64,000 bases of DNA. It comes from an uncultured Proteiniphilum sp. (lineage in GTDB: Bacteria; Bacteroidota; Bacteroidia; Bacteroidales; Dysgonomonadaceae). The notes beneath the pieces were generated by a model. It saw nothing but the letters and a program-made list of their open reading frames with translations, was not told the DNA's origin and did no database searches. The DNA lies in contig NZ_CALNAT010000226.1 in assembly GCF_937873925.1 (NCBI RefSeq), positions 5,072 through 69,071 on the forward strand. Reading direction: 5' to 3'. Positions 37,558 through 46,016 of this stretch are shown piece after piece. The position numbers and the translations under genes are program-made. The stretch's first letter is position 1, and each line of letters starts with the position of its first letter.

Positions 37558-38715
37558 CTACCTGGGTTGTTTACTTCTCATGATCTTCAATACTTTTTCA
37601 TTTGCTTCAATCAGCTGGCTTATAGTGCCCGCTTCTCTCCAGTTCAGGATACGATCCTGGTGATAAAAAGGTTCTATGAATGTTTGATTTTCGAGCAAGG
37701 CGGTAAAATTTGCAAAATAACTGTCTGTTTCGGAGAATAAAACAAATTTCGCTTTTAGCAGATTGTATTCTTTGATTTGCTCATTGATTGTTTTAATATA
37801 AGTACGGGGCATATACCCTGTAATATCGGTTTCTTTCAATATCTCTTTCACGAAGATACCTGCTTGTTCATCGGATATTGGCCATTCTTTTTCCAATAGA
37901 CCAGCTATTGTCGGAGCCAAATCGGTATGTTCGAAATAATTCAGTTCCCTTCCTTCGGCAATACTGTTCCCAACAAATACCAAAGGGGTTTTCCAACTGT
38001 CTTCGTCAAACAGCGGATGCCATCCGATACGGCTTTGTCCGTGATCTGAAGTCACTATAAGGACTGTTTCATTCCACATTCCGGACTCTTTGAGAAAATC
38101 AACAAACCGGCCTAACTGTTCATCGGCGGCTTCTATTGCCTCCGCATAAGGAGAGTGAGATGCAAAAATATTCCTGTAATAAGGCTTGTCCGGTGTACTT
38201 TGGGAAATATCATAGCCTCTTTGACCTGCTCTTTGAAGATGTACGCGCATAAATACCGGCGCTTGGGTTTTTAGAATGTTGATGGCACAACCCACTACTT
38301 CCGCATCGGTGAATGTATCATCCATAATGAGTGTGGAAAAGCCTCTTCCCACCGACTTATAAGCTGTTGTGTTTACAACAAAGGCCGTTTGTTGTTGCGG
38401 AGAGAAAAGTTCCTGTATCATTTTATTTTCAGCAGACAGAAAGAGTGTTCCTTCATGTAAAACCGGATTGGGGAAAGAACAACTGTTGAACTTGCTGTAA
38501 TCCCCGACAGTCGGGTGATGCGGTATAATTACATAGGATTGCTTTATATATGTTCCCTGTTTTATCAAATTATTGAATGCCGGCATTTTCAAACGTTGGG
38601 GCGCTTCCCAGTGAAGTCCGTCGATCCCGAACAAGATAACTCTTTTGGGTTGAGCCTGCACCACAAAATGAAATATGAAGCAATTAATTATCAGGAATAT
38701 TATTTTTTTCTTCAT
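37558..38715 (-). CDS. Alkaline-phosphatase-superfamily phosphodiesterase/phosphatase
   Basis: A 385-residue secreted protein (signal peptide about 1-22). The type I phosphodiesterase / alkaline phosphatase fold is recognisable: 'ILFGIDGLHWEA' with metal-binding Asp32, 'HHPTVGDYSKFN' where Thr69 could be the nucleophile, 'VDFLKESGMWNETVLIVTSD' then 'HGQSRIGWHP' (Asp/His/His metal ligands), and 'FEHTDLAPTIAGLLE'. Sulfatases have a CxPxR or SxPxR motif, which is absent. It would remove phosphate or a phosphodiester-linked group from a glycan or lipid. In a PUL context this, with the decayed phosphodiester glycosidase, suggests a phosphate-bearing glycan. It is 30 bp from the next sialidase-like gene. 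Confidence 0.85.
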   Translation of the reverse strand: MKKKIIFLIINCFIFHFVVQAQPKRVILFGIDGLHWEAPQRLKMPAFNNLIKQGTYIKQSYVIIPHHPTVGDYSKFNSCSFPNPVLHEGTLFLSAENKMIQELFSPQQQTAFVVNTTAYKSVGRGFSTLIMDDTFTDAEVVGCAINILKTQAPVFMRVHLQRAGQRGYDISQSTPDKPYYRNIFASHSPYAEAIEAADEQLGRFVDFLKESGMWNETVLIVTSDHGQSRIGWHPLFDEDSWKTPLVFVGNSIAEGRELNYFEHTDLAPTIAGLLEKEWPISDEQAGIFVKEILKETDITGYMPRTYIKTINEQIKEYNLLKAKFVLFSETDSYFANFTALLENQTFIEPFYHQDRILNWREAGTISQLIEANEKVLKIMRSKQPR

Positions 38716-38745
38716 TTTGCTTACTTATTTTTATTATTGTTCTTT

Positions 38746-39930
38746 TTATACTATTTCCATAAGGGTGCCTACGATATGCCGCGTTCCGTCTTCCTTATTG
38801 AAATAATAGACGACCAATACCCTGCTGTTGTCTAACAGTACAGACCACGTATAGCCGATATCGCTATTCTCTCCGTCATCTCTGATAATTATTTCAGGTG
38901 CTGTGGCAAAATCCGTACATTCAGCATTTAATATTCTCGCCCTGATACCGTATGGTTCATGCCGGTAACCGTAGGTTAACAAAACCCGGTTGTCAGGGAG
39001 CCGCAACGCATGGCAAGGATGGCCTTTAAATCCCATGGATTCCCATTTAAATGTTTTACCACCATCTGTCGAACGGGAGATACATGCCTGATCTTCATAA
39101 TTTGCTGTTCTGATGAATGCGACCAGGTCTCCTTTGGGTGTTTCATAGACAGAGGCTTCATTAAAAGCGACTTTGTCATCCGAAGCGACCACACCTGAAT
39201 ATTGCCATGTTAAGCCTTTATCGTCGGAGATCAATAAATGATTGGATGTTTTCCTGACAGGGACAGAATCATTCACAGCAACCACCCAAAAAATTCGACC
39301 TTCTTTTCCTTCATACAATGCTCCCCGGTTATATGCCGGTAAAGGTTTGCCTGATGCACTGAAATTAATTTCCGCATCGACATGTGGCGGATAAACAGGA
39401 CCCTGCCATGTTTTTCCATTGTCCAAGGATCGTACAAGATATCCGCCAAGGAAGACTGCCCCTCCTGCTTTAAAATAGGGTTGTTTCAGATTAGCTAGTC
39501 CTGTCGAATTTACGTATTGCCATCCATAACTTGTACAAAGAATCGTTCCATCTTCAAGTTTAAGCATACATGGATCTTGTGAGCCTCCGAACGGATGAGC
39601 GTAAATCAAGTCGGGATCCTCAGTCCATACCTCTCCATCGGAGGAGCGTACCATTACTAAGTAACTATTCATATCAATATGACTATACCCCTTTTCTCCA
39701 AAAACCCTCCGGTCAGGAGCACGCCGGAATGCTACCATAAAATCTTTTTCTCCGTTTTTAATAATCGAAGGGAATGCCGAATAATATTGGACATCCTTAT
39801 ATATAATTATATCTTTTACTTTTCGAACATTCGGGTGTTTAATCTGATTACCATTCTCCGTTATCAGGGAAAAACTTTGTACAAAGAATATGCACAATGT
39901 TAAAGCTAAAATAAAAAATTTTGATTTCAT
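38746..39930 (-). CDS. Sialidase-like exo-glycosidase (BNR/Asp-box beta-propeller)
   Basis: A 394-residue secreted protein (signal peptide about 1-22, 'ILALTLCIFFVQSFS'). Asp-box motifs recur at the usual spacing: 'SSDGEVWTED' (diverged), 'SLDNGKTWQG', 'SDDKGLTWQY' and 'STDGGKTFKW'. 'VAFRRAPDRR' near residue 65 supplies Arg residues as in the family's RIP-like region, but a full sialidase arginine triad was not verified. It may be a true exo-alpha-sialidase or another six-bladed propeller hydrolase. It lies beside a sialate O-acetylesterase-like gene (44455) in the same cluster, which fits an acidic, acetylated sugar as substrate. Confidence 0.82.
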   Translation of the reverse strand: MKSKFFILALTLCIFFVQSFSLITENGNQIKHPNVRKVKDIIIYKDVQYYSAFPSIIKNGEKDFMVAFRRAPDRRVFGEKGYSHIDMNSYLVMVRSSDGEVWTEDPDLIYAHPFGGSQDPCMLKLEDGTILCTSYGWQYVNSTGLANLKQPYFKAGGAVFLGGYLVRSLDNGKTWQGPVYPPHVDAEINFSASGKPLPAYNRGALYEGKEGRIFWVVAVNDSVPVRKTSNHLLISDDKGLTWQYSGVVASDDKVAFNEASVYETPKGDLVAFIRTANYEDQACISRSTDGGKTFKWESMGFKGHPCHALRLPDNRVLLTYGYRHEPYGIRARILNAECTDFATAPEIIIRDDGENSDIGYTWSVLLDNSRVLVVYYFNKEDGTRHIVGTLMEIV

Positions 39931-39961
39931 ATCTAAAATAATTCAATTTATACTATTGTCG

Positions 39962-41824
39962 TCAACCAATCTTCCTGTATTCATATTTCCCTCCCCAATT
40001 GGGTGAGAACCATGTATTGTCCCATGCAACTGTTTTTCTCTCCCCGGTTTTGCGCAATTCGTTGATCCATTGTTCGTAGTCGGACTTCCTGTTTATCTTG
40101 AATTCTTTATTTAAAACCCTGAGCATATCCGATGTGTTACCGCGACTTCTTGCTGAGTTGAATTTCTGCCAAAAATTGGCACTCCCGGTGCCGGATTGTT
40201 TTAGCTTTACGATTTGCCTGTCCTGCACGAGCATTAGATAATACAATAAACTTTCATCGCTATGGATCAGTTGGTTGGCATACTTTTCGTAAAAGCCGCC
40301 ATCCTTAAATTTGTTCGTAAGCAAATGAAAAGCCGGATCATCTCCAGAACCTTTTTTAATAGATTCGAGTGCTGAGGCGAGCGACTGCACTAACAGGTAT
40401 TTGGCCTCCGGTTCCTGTGCTATAACGGGAGCATACACTTCATTCATGCTGAAAAATTCCCATTTGATCTCTTTGACACCGGAAATATCTACACGCCAGT
40501 TGTCATCTGTTTTCCCATCTCCGTCAACGTCCAACTCTATGGTATCTACTATGCCGTCCTTATCGGTGTCGATCCCTTTATAATACATATCCCTTTTGCG
40601 GTCGCCGTCAAAATCGACATCTATCCAGGCAAGGTCACTGTACTTTATGCGTATTTTCTGTTCTGCCGGATTATAATAGTAGGCATTGGGCTTTTCAGGA
40701 TGGAGTACCAGTTCATATCGTTTGTTGAACGGTCCGCAAGCGGGACCTCCGACCTGGGGCATAAAAACATCTTCATCTTTATAGCCTTCGGCGATGATCC
40801 CTTCCCAGCGGGGAATCGTATCATTGACATTTTTCCACGCCACATTCAGGTCTGTTTCATCCCACGTGAATAAGACCCTTGACCAGATTATGAGTGATAG
40901 ATAGTCTTTGGCGGCATCGCGTTTCAGTACGCTGCCGGTAGGAATACCGGCAATAAGGAATGATTCCGTCACGTCGTCGCTTAAATTCATGCTATAGTTG
41001 CTGTTCCAATGTGCTTCTGGCGTCCATCCCGGGGCGCATGCCGTAATTCCCACATCATAGTTCCGCGGGTTTTCGGCGTCGGGAAGAAGGTTGAAACTCC
41101 ATCGCAGGAAAGCGGCTGTTTCGTTTTCACCTTCAATCCGGATGGTCTCTTCCGACACGCCGTCGCCATTGACGTCGTAAAACAGGAACGGATTTTCCCA
41201 GAAAGGAACCCATCGCATGGTGGATGGAAAGTATGTTCCCTTGTCTAAGTAGAATAATGTAAACGAGTCGTTCCCGCCGAAATGGGAGTAGTTCTGGCAA
41301 GGCACCTGGTAATAAGTATAGTCGATATCGTACATCATCAGATGGTTATCGTCTCCATCGTCGTAGTTCCACCAGACACAGAACCCGAATTTCCCGTGAT
41401 AGAAGAATAATGCCTGTTGATCCGCATCATTATCGTGATCCGTATCTTCATAACCAATCAGGGCATCCACCTTGCCGTCGGCATTCCAATCGGCTATCCA
41501 GAGGTCGCTGTCTTTATCGGGTTCCTCTCTCTCCCGTAGGTCGTTATCCCTGTCGATCACTTTTACCAATAAAGGCCGTTTACCCTCATTATGCCGGGGG
41601 TCGGTATCGATAAACCACACCTCTTCCGGTTTGCCATCGCCGTCATGATCCACATAATGCCTTTTGCCGTGTTCTTCCGAAAGCACTTTCTCCACCATCG
41701 ACTGATTGAACCTGACCTGATCACCGAAGACAGCTTCGAAGTCCGATTGTTTCTGATTGTCAGCCGCCAGTCCGGATCCTTCGATAACGGATAAAAGAAA
41801 AATAATAAAAACAATTTTCTTCAT
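39962..41824 (-). CDS. Calcium-binding-repeat secreted protein, short paralogue
   Basis: A 620-residue secreted protein (signal peptide about 1-20). It is rich in DxDxDG-type loops that look like EF-hand/thrombospondin-3 calcium sites: 'HYVDHDGDGKPEEVWFIDTD', 'DSDLWIADWNADGKVDAL', 'DTDHDNDAD', 'VDFDGDRKRD', 'DTDKDGIVDTIELDVDGDGK'. It is paralogous to the next gene over most of its length, but stops right after 'DNTWFSPNWG', exactly where the paralogue continues into a DUF4861-like domain. The stop is followed after 31 bp by the next gene, with no leftover coding sequence. Function unknown; probably a structural or binding protein at the cell surface. The two paralogues are 10 bp apart (stop to start). 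Confidence 0.72.
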   Translation of the reverse strand: MKKIVFIIFLLSVIEGSGLAADNQKQSDFEAVFGDQVRFNQSMVEKVLSEEHGKRHYVDHDGDGKPEEVWFIDTDPRHNEGKRPLLVKVIDRDNDLREREEPDKDSDLWIADWNADGKVDALIGYEDTDHDNDADQQALFFYHGKFGFCVWWNYDDGDDNHLMMYDIDYTYYQVPCQNYSHFGGNDSFTLFYLDKGTYFPSTMRWVPFWENPFLFYDVNGDGVSEETIRIEGENETAAFLRWSFNLLPDAENPRNYDVGITACAPGWTPEAHWNSNYSMNLSDDVTESFLIAGIPTGSVLKRDAAKDYLSLIIWSRVLFTWDETDLNVAWKNVNDTIPRWEGIIAEGYKDEDVFMPQVGGPACGPFNKRYELVLHPEKPNAYYYNPAEQKIRIKYSDLAWIDVDFDGDRKRDMYYKGIDTDKDGIVDTIELDVDGDGKTDDNWRVDISGVKEIKWEFFSMNEVYAPVIAQEPEAKYLLVQSLASALESIKKGSGDDPAFHLLTNKFKDGGFYEKYANQLIHSDESLLYYLMLVQDRQIVKLKQSGTGSANFWQKFNSARSRGNTSDMLRVLNKEFKINRKSDYEQWINELRKTGERKTVAWDNTWFSPNWGGKYEYRKIG

Positions 41825-41834
41825 ACTTTATCTC

Positions 41835-44435
41835 TTACTTATTTAAAGGATTTCTTAATGACGCCTCTTTTAATGTGCTTTTCCATTCCTGTATGCCGGG
41901 TGAGCGGGGGAACCGGTGGGCTCTTAACCAATCGCCCTGTATATGATACCACAGCGATTCTCCCTGATGGTAGTGAAGCACCACCCGATGTTCCTCCGGT
42001 TGTTTATCCAAAAATAAGTACCTGTTTGCGGGGAAGGTAACCCCCATTCCCATCCAGCCGATTTCCGGATCCTGAAATCCCCAGGATCCCATTATTCCCA
42101 ATTCTTTATCGCAGAAAAAATCTTCGGTGGTCAGAGCCGTTAAAGTAAGGCCGATCCTGAGTGTCTGTTCCGGTTTTCCTCCTTCCACAAAAACTTCAAT
42201 GGGAGAGTCTTTTCTTCCGGCAATCGCCGAAGGACGAATATATACCGTATAAGGATTATCTTCAGGCCCTACGTTTTTGGCGACAAACTCAATGGTGATC
42301 GTATCGGGGGTTTCTTTTAACAGCCGTGCCGTAAGTACCGGATCTCCGGGATTTTTCTCATTCCGGACCGGATAGGCAACCCCGTCAACATATAAAACCA
42401 ATCCGCCGCATCCGCCTGTTTTGCCGACATGCAGGATATCCATTCCCCATCCGTTGGTGTCTTTGTGATAACTGCCGCCTTTGGTAATATTCGGATAGAT
42501 CAACGTATCCATTCGTTTGGCGAACAGGTCGAAATGACCATCATAACAACGGAAAGCCGCTTTTTCAGATTCCCATCCCCAGTTAGGAGGAAACCAGGTA
42601 TTATCCCATGCTACCCCTTTTTTGTCCGGTACGGCCCGTAAGTCTGCTACCCACTCGGCATAATTTTGCACGCTATCAGATACTTTAAATTCCTCACGGA
42701 TGTATTGTTCCATTTTCGTCAGGTTTCCTTTTGCCCGCTCTGCATCCCACTGTTTCCAAAAGGCTTTCTTTTTATAGGCCTTTTTCAAATGGAATATTCT
42801 GCGGTCGGCAGCGGTCCTCAAATAGTAAAGCATCGATTCATCGCTATTGAGAAGCCGTTCGGACAGGCTGTGTGAAAGGTTGTCATGCTGCATTTTATTT
42901 TCGATCATATCCCACACTCCGTCTTGTCCCAATCCTGGTTTAACCGATTCTAACGCACTGATCAACGCCTTATTCAACAAATAGATTTGTTGTGGAAAAT
43001 CAAGAATGACCGGAGAATAGACGGAATTAAGTTCTTCAAAATACCATCGAACCTCTTTTATTTCAGAGATATCGAGCTGCCAGCTGTCATCAAATTTACC
43101 ATCTCCGTCGATATCGGCTTCTACTTTATCGAGCACACCGTCATTATCAGTATCCGTCCACAAATAATACATATCTTCCTTGTTGTCGTAGTCATAATCG
43201 ACTTCCAACCATGTTTTGTTACTGTGTTTGATATGCAGCCGTCTTTCCGCAGGGTTGAAATAAAATGCGTTGGGGGCGGGGGGTTGCATCAATATCTGAT
43301 ATCGTTTGTTGTAAGGGCCGCAATCGGGGCCGCCAATTACGGGAAATTCAAATCCTTTTTCGGTGGATGGGGCAGCAATAATTCCCTCCCATCTCTCAAT
43401 ATCAGGTCGTTTACTATCCCAGGCTTTATTCAGATCATTTTCGTCCCATGTCATTAAAACCTTCGACCAGATTACATCGGAGAAGAAAGAGACTGCTTCG
43501 CTTCGTTTCAATACCGGTCGCGAGGGTATGTTCCTGATGACGATCACTTCGCTTTCTTTGTCACCAATCTGCAGGGTATTGCCCACTTCCCCGTGTGCTT
43601 TGGAACTCCAGGAGACGGCCGTATTCCCTATTTCCAAACCGGGTGCGTAGGCCGACAAAGAGACATCGAAATCTCGTGGAGAGGCAATAGTTGCATCGTT
43701 GTCTAAATCGAAACTCCACCGGATGGAATGTACCACATCTTCCTGTCCCGAAACGCGCAACACCTCCTCGGTAACGCCATCTCCATCGAGATCAAAGAAT
43801 AGGAACGGATTTTCAAAGAAAGGAGTCCAGTATTTTTCACCGGGTTTAATATAAAATGCAAAGAAGGTTTCGTTTCCGCCGAAATGGGTGTGGTTTTGAC
43901 ACGGGTTTTGATAATAGTAATAATCGATATCATACCATAACAGATTATCATCTCCGTCGTCACGTCCCCACCAAACCCTTAAACCCTGGTCGGCGTTATA
44001 AAAGAACATAGACATACGGTCAACGTCCTGATCACCATCCATATCTTCATAATCCACTACGGCATCTACCTGACCATCGGCATTCCAGTCAGCCAAATAG
44101 AGATCGCTGTCCAGATCGGGTTCACCTCCTATCTCCAGATCACCGTCTTCATCAATGACCCGCACCAATATCGGCCGTTTACTTTCGTTATGACGGGGAT
44201 CAATATCGATGAACCACACTTCTTCCGGTTTACCATCACCGTCATGATCTATATAATGCCGTTTTCCGTGTGTATCTGAAAGTACTTTTTGCACCATTTC
44301 CCGGTCGAGTCTTACCAAATCGCCGAAGACCCATTCAAAAGCCGATTGTTTTTTATCTTTCTCTGTCAAATTTGAAGCCTGAACATTCGTGAATAGTAAA
44401 CATACAATAGAACCAATTAAAGCCGCTTTTCTCAT
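41835..44435 (-). CDS. Calcium-binding-repeat secreted protein with C-terminal DUF4861-like domain
   Basis: An 866-residue secreted protein. The start at 44435 is preferred because a signal peptide follows ('MRKAALIGSIVCLLFTNVQA') and an upstream start would overlap the next gene. Residues 30-620 match the shorter paralogue and contain the same DxDxDG loops ('HYIDHDGDGKPEEVWFIDID', 'DSDLYLADWNADGQVDAV', 'DTDNDGVLDKVEADIDGDGK'). From about residue 625 a DUF4861-like domain starts ('FRCYDGHFDLFAKR', 'GGSYHKDTNGWGMDILHVGK', 'GGLVLYVDGVAYPV'). DUF4861 proteins occur in PULs for acidic polysaccharides; their activity is not well established. Tandem duplication with partial loss in the sister copy is likely. 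Confidence 0.78.
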   Translation of the reverse strand: MRKAALIGSIVCLLFTNVQASNLTEKDKKQSAFEWVFGDLVRLDREMVQKVLSDTHGKRHYIDHDGDGKPEEVWFIDIDPRHNESKRPILVRVIDEDGDLEIGGEPDLDSDLYLADWNADGQVDAVVDYEDMDGDQDVDRMSMFFYNADQGLRVWWGRDDGDDNLLWYDIDYYYYQNPCQNHTHFGGNETFFAFYIKPGEKYWTPFFENPFLFFDLDGDGVTEEVLRVSGQEDVVHSIRWSFDLDNDATIASPRDFDVSLSAYAPGLEIGNTAVSWSSKAHGEVGNTLQIGDKESEVIVIRNIPSRPVLKRSEAVSFFSDVIWSKVLMTWDENDLNKAWDSKRPDIERWEGIIAAPSTEKGFEFPVIGGPDCGPYNKRYQILMQPPAPNAFYFNPAERRLHIKHSNKTWLEVDYDYDNKEDMYYLWTDTDNDGVLDKVEADIDGDGKFDDSWQLDISEIKEVRWYFEELNSVYSPVILDFPQQIYLLNKALISALESVKPGLGQDGVWDMIENKMQHDNLSHSLSERLLNSDESMLYYLRTAADRRIFHLKKAYKKKAFWKQWDAERAKGNLTKMEQYIREEFKVSDSVQNYAEWVADLRAVPDKKGVAWDNTWFPPNWGWESEKAAFRCYDGHFDLFAKRMDTLIYPNITKGGSYHKDTNGWGMDILHVGKTGGCGGLVLYVDGVAYPVRNEKNPGDPVLTARLLKETPDTITIEFVAKNVGPEDNPYTVYIRPSAIAGRKDSPIEVFVEGGKPEQTLRIGLTLTALTTEDFFCDKELGIMGSWGFQDPEIGWMGMGVTFPANRYLFLDKQPEEHRVVLHYHQGESLWYHIQGDWLRAHRFPRSPGIQEWKSTLKEASLRNPLNK

Positions 44436-44454
44436 ATTCTTAAAAATTTGATAT

Positions 44455-45912
44455 TTATTCAGATGTCTGAAAAGGAGATGCGGGCAACCCTTCCTTATTA
44501 AAGAGATTCGCATCTTCCGGATTATTACTCCATGCATAGCGGACAAAAACAGGAGTGATTACCTTATCACTATAAACCACCACCTGATTATTCTTATTTA
44601 CATAAGCCTTTGCCCAGACATACCTTTGGTCTGCTCCCGCTATGGCGAATCCCTGAAGATAGCCGTATTTGTTTTTGACTATCAAACCCGAGCCTGCATA
44701 GTCAAAATTAAGAATGACCTTACTCCCTGTAATATCCATTGACTTATATACAGGGCCGGAATAAACGATGTCTTGCCCGTATGTTTTGTTCAATGCAATC
44801 AAGGCTAACCTTAAGCCGACATCCTGTTTGTTCTTCGGATGGATGTCATTTGCATCACCGATATCAATTGTTACCGCTTCGCCCGTATTCAGGAGAGAGA
44901 GTGCCTGATGCTGGGCATCTCTTAATTCCGCCCAGGAACTTTCTTCCGGTAATAAGTTCTCCGGTTTATAGCTGGCCAACTGTACCCAGTAAAACGGGAA
45001 TTCATATCCCCACTGCTCCCGCCAGTCCTGAATTAAACAAGGGAATAAGGCGTAATAATCGCCGGACCGCCCTGCATGCGCATTATTCTCACCCTGATAC
45101 CAGATTACTCCCTTAATCGGCATTTTGACAAAAGGATTGATCATGCCGTTATATAATACGGAAGGATACAGGTTCGGTTGAATTTCAGCAGGATCCGCCT
45201 TTGCTGTCTTGAGTTTTATTTTCATACTGTCCGGAAAGGTCTCGGGAGTGTAACTGTAATGATCTTTTAATTCACCCGGCAGCATTCCGAATGATTTTCC
45301 GCTAATCCAGGGTTCAATTTCGGTCCCTCCCCAGGATGCATTAATAATTCCGATAGGTATATTTGTTTCCTGATATAATTTACGGGCGAAGAAATAGGCG
45401 ACTGCCGAGAAGTTCCCCACAGTCTCCGGGCTGCAGACCTCCCATTTTCCTTTTATTTCGGGGGCAGGTTCGAAAGCAACCTGCCTTCCCACGTTGAAAG
45501 ACCTGATTTGCGGGTAATTCGCAGAAGCTGTTTCTTCTCCGGCATGATAGGATTGGGAGACTTTCCATACCATATTCGACTGTCCGCTGCAAAACCATAG
45601 GTCGCCGACAAGAATATCGGTAATATCCAGTATTTTATCGCCACATTGAATGTTCATCGAATAGGGTCCTCCGTAGGGCATCGGTTTTAATAAAACAGTC
45701 CATTCTCCGTTTTTATTTGTTTTTGTTTTGACAACCTGCCCGTTAAAATGAAGTTTAACCTCGTCGTTTTTATTTGCCCAACCCCATATTTTCACAACCT
45801 TGTCACGCTGAATGACCATATTATCCCCAAAAACAGGCGACAACCGAAATTCTGCATATAACTTCAACTGTATTATTAACAAGAAGAACAAGAGAAATGA
45901 AATTCTTTTCAT
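44455..45912 (-). CDS. Sialate O-acetylesterase-like SGNH esterase
   Basis: A 485-residue secreted protein (start at 45912, signal peptide 'ISFLLFFLLIIQLKLYAE'). Sialate O-acetylesterase features: 'SPVFGDNMVIQRDKVVKIWG' at the N-terminal beta domain, the nucleophile block 'LWFCSGQSNM' (Ser), 'IGIINASWGGTEIEPW', 'GVIWYQGENNA' and the Asp-x-x-His motif 'ANDIHPKN'. It would remove acetyl esters from sugars, not necessarily sialic acid, so that glycosidases can act. It lies between the calcium-repeat proteins and a Tat-exported DegT enzyme. Confidence 0.92.
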   Translation of the reverse strand: MKRISFLLFFLLIIQLKLYAEFRLSPVFGDNMVIQRDKVVKIWGWANKNDEVKLHFNGQVVKTKTNKNGEWTVLLKPMPYGGPYSMNIQCGDKILDITDILVGDLWFCSGQSNMVWKVSQSYHAGEETASANYPQIRSFNVGRQVAFEPAPEIKGKWEVCSPETVGNFSAVAYFFARKLYQETNIPIGIINASWGGTEIEPWISGKSFGMLPGELKDHYSYTPETFPDSMKIKLKTAKADPAEIQPNLYPSVLYNGMINPFVKMPIKGVIWYQGENNAHAGRSGDYYALFPCLIQDWREQWGYEFPFYWVQLASYKPENLLPEESSWAELRDAQHQALSLLNTGEAVTIDIGDANDIHPKNKQDVGLRLALIALNKTYGQDIVYSGPVYKSMDITGSKVILNFDYAGSGLIVKNKYGYLQGFAIAGADQRYVWAKAYVNKNNQVVVYSDKVITPVFVRYAWSNNPEDANLFNKEGLPASPFQTSE

Positions 45913-45970
45913 AAAATCGAGATCTACTATTTTATTTTCTCGTCTCATACGTACAATATTTTATTACTTA

Positions 45971-46005
45971 CGATTAGCCTACATTTAAATAGGCCATACG
46001 AATCG
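45971..46005. other. Interrupted inverted repeat between genes
   Basis: 'cgatt' and 'aatcg' enclose a second stem 'gccta'/'taggc' with an 8-nt loop, giving a composite hairpin in the spacer between the DegT gene and the esterase gene. Could be an attenuator or mRNA-stability element. Confidence 0.35.
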
Positions 46006-46016
46006 TGATGAGAAAT

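Noticed and set aside
37558..38715. Sulfatase
   Set aside because: The CxPxR/SxPxR sulfatase motif is absent; alkaline-phosphatase-type metal motifs fit better.
44436..44546. Upstream start for the calcium-repeat protein with DUF4861-like domain
   Set aside because: It overlaps the esterase gene and is Arg/Lys-rich; the signal peptide starts at 44435.
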